A stretch of 12,890 nucleotides of DNA from CAYLMM01 sp964384825. Its GTDB lineage: Bacteria; Krumholzibacteriota; Krumholzibacteriia; LZORAL124-64-63. The translations under genes were made by a program, and so were the position numbers. Below, piece after piece: positions 12,302 to 12,890 of the stretch; the stretch's first letter is position 1, and each line of letters begins with the position of its first letter. The DNA is taken from positions 1 through 12,890 of the forward strand of contig CAYLMM010000063.1 in NCBI GenBank assembly GCA_964384825.1. The letters run 5' to 3'. The notes beneath the pieces were generated by a model. It was not told where the DNA came from. It searched no databases and saw nothing but the letters and a program-made list of their open reading frames with translations.

Positions 12302-12890
12302 ATGGACATCAAGGATCTACAAGAGAAGAGCATCACCGAGCTGGTCGAGATCGCGAAGGATTTCAACGTCGAGGGACTGAGCACCCTGCGCAAATCCGAG
12401 TTGATCTTCAAGATCCTCGAGCATCAGACCGAGAAGAACGGGTTGATCTACGCGGAGGGCGTGCTGCAGGTCCTGGCCGAGGGCTACGGATTCCTGCGGT
12501 CGGTGAAGTACAACTACCTGCCCGGCCCCGACGACATCTATCTGTCACCCTCCCAGATCAAGAAATTCGACCTCAAGACCGGCGACACCGTTTCCGGCCA
12601 GGTCCGCCCCCCCAAGGACAACGAACGCTACTTCGCGCTGCTGAAGGTGGAGTCGGTCAACTACGAGGATCCCGAAAAGGCGAAGCTGATGACCCTTTTC
12701 GACAACCTCACGCCGCTCTATCCCGACGAGCTGCTGAATCTTGAATGCGAGAACGGCGATATCACCACGCGGCTGATCAACCTGATGGCGCCGATCGGCA
12801 AGGGCCAGCGCGGCCTGATCGTCTCGCCCCCGCGGGCGGGCAAGACCATCATCCTGCAGAAGATCGCCAACGCCATCTCCGAGAACAATC
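12302..12890 (+). CDS. rho: Transcription termination factor Rho, N-terminal part
   Basis: The first 196 codons of the hexameric RNA-dependent ATPase/helicase that releases RNA polymerase; it continues past the right edge. Residues 1-45 are the Rho N-terminal helical domain (DIKDLQEKSITELVEIAKDF). Residues 47-125 are the cold-shock-like primary RNA-binding domain, with YGFLRS (62-67), YLPGPDDIYLSPSQI (72-86) and RPPKDNERYFALLKV (102-116). The ATPase core begins with LTPLYPDE and APIGKGQRGLIVSPPRAGKT (163-182), whose Walker A is PPRAGKT. There is no N-terminal insertion of the kind seen in Actinobacteria or Bacteroidetes, so spacing is close to E. coli Rho. ATG 12302 is preceded by GGAG (12292-12295) at 6 nt. 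Confidence 0.96.
   Translation, partial: MDIKDLQEKSITELVEIAKDFNVEGLSTLRKSELIFKILEHQTEKNGLIYAEGVLQVLAEGYGFLRSVKYNYLPGPDDIYLSPSQIKKFDLKTGDTVSGQVRPPKDNERYFALLKVESVNYEDPEKAKLMTLFDNLTPLYPDELLNLECENGDITTRLINLMAPIGKGQRGLIVSPPRAGKTIILQKIANAISENN

Noticed and set aside
12172..12744. 190-codon ORF starting in the rho leader
   Set aside because: It overlaps rho out of frame, has no family resemblance and an Arg/Gln-rich composition; rho is certain in the other frame.

Overview
This is a GC-rich bacterial chromosome segment with densely packed genes. Codon third positions in the clear genes are mostly G or C. The gene content points to an ordinary free-living Gram-negative bacterium: an outer-membrane-type TPR lipoprotein, exported Spy/CpxP-like proteins, a full-length-type Rho and a polyprenyl-phosphate-sugar glycosyltransferase. 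It resembles genomes of high-GC candidate phyla of the FCB/Krumholzibacteriota-Eisenbacteria kind, but that placement is an impression, since no rRNA or tRNA lies in the window. I see no insertion sequence, phage gene, CRISPR array, tRNA or rRNA.

Layout. (a) 1-502, minus: 5' part of an ornithine-type class III aminotransferase, with its own promoter at 596-624. (b) 709-1401, plus: an A/T-rich promoter overlapped by three ACTTG/CAAGT half-sites, then about 325 nt of apparently non-coding but strongly hairpin-forming sequence, then a small winged-helix regulator (1078-1401). (c) 1433-4215, minus: a glycogen/alpha-glucan phosphorylase, preceded by an O6-alkylguanine-DNA alkyltransferase. (d) 4286-5173, plus and divergent from the alkyltransferase: a rhodanese-SAM methyltransferase fusion. 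(e) 5196-8417, plus: promoter, a divergent YchF-type P-loop ATPase, a GT-C membrane glycosyltransferase with a TPR tail, and a possible intrinsic terminator. (f) 8505-10624, plus: an exported Spy/CpxP-like protein, an ECF sigma factor, a probable one-TM anti-sigma factor and a membrane-anchored CnrX/Spy-like sensor. The last three have overlapping stop and start codons. (g) 10675-12056, plus: a strong sigma-70-type promoter, a leader with a 25-codon ORF, and a TPR lipoprotein. (h) 12071-12890, plus: a GC-rich hairpin, the leader of rho, and the first 196 codons of rho.

How the genes work together. The clearest functional unit is (f), which looks like a Cnr/Zra-type envelope or metal stress circuit. 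An anchored periplasmic sensor would control an anti-sigma factor that holds an ECF sigma factor, with a soluble Spy-like protein upstream as likely effector or second sensor.

The two most interesting regulatory regions are non-coding. In the lipoprotein leader, one hairpin covers the ribosome binding site of the 25-codon ORF. A second hairpin, inside that ORF, covers the ribosome binding site of the lipoprotein gene, and the ORF's stop codon overlaps the lipoprotein's start as ATGA. The 754-991 segment is a candidate structured RNA (riboswitch-like leader or sRNA) of no class I recognise. All promoter, terminator and RNA calls were made by eye and carry corresponding uncertainty.
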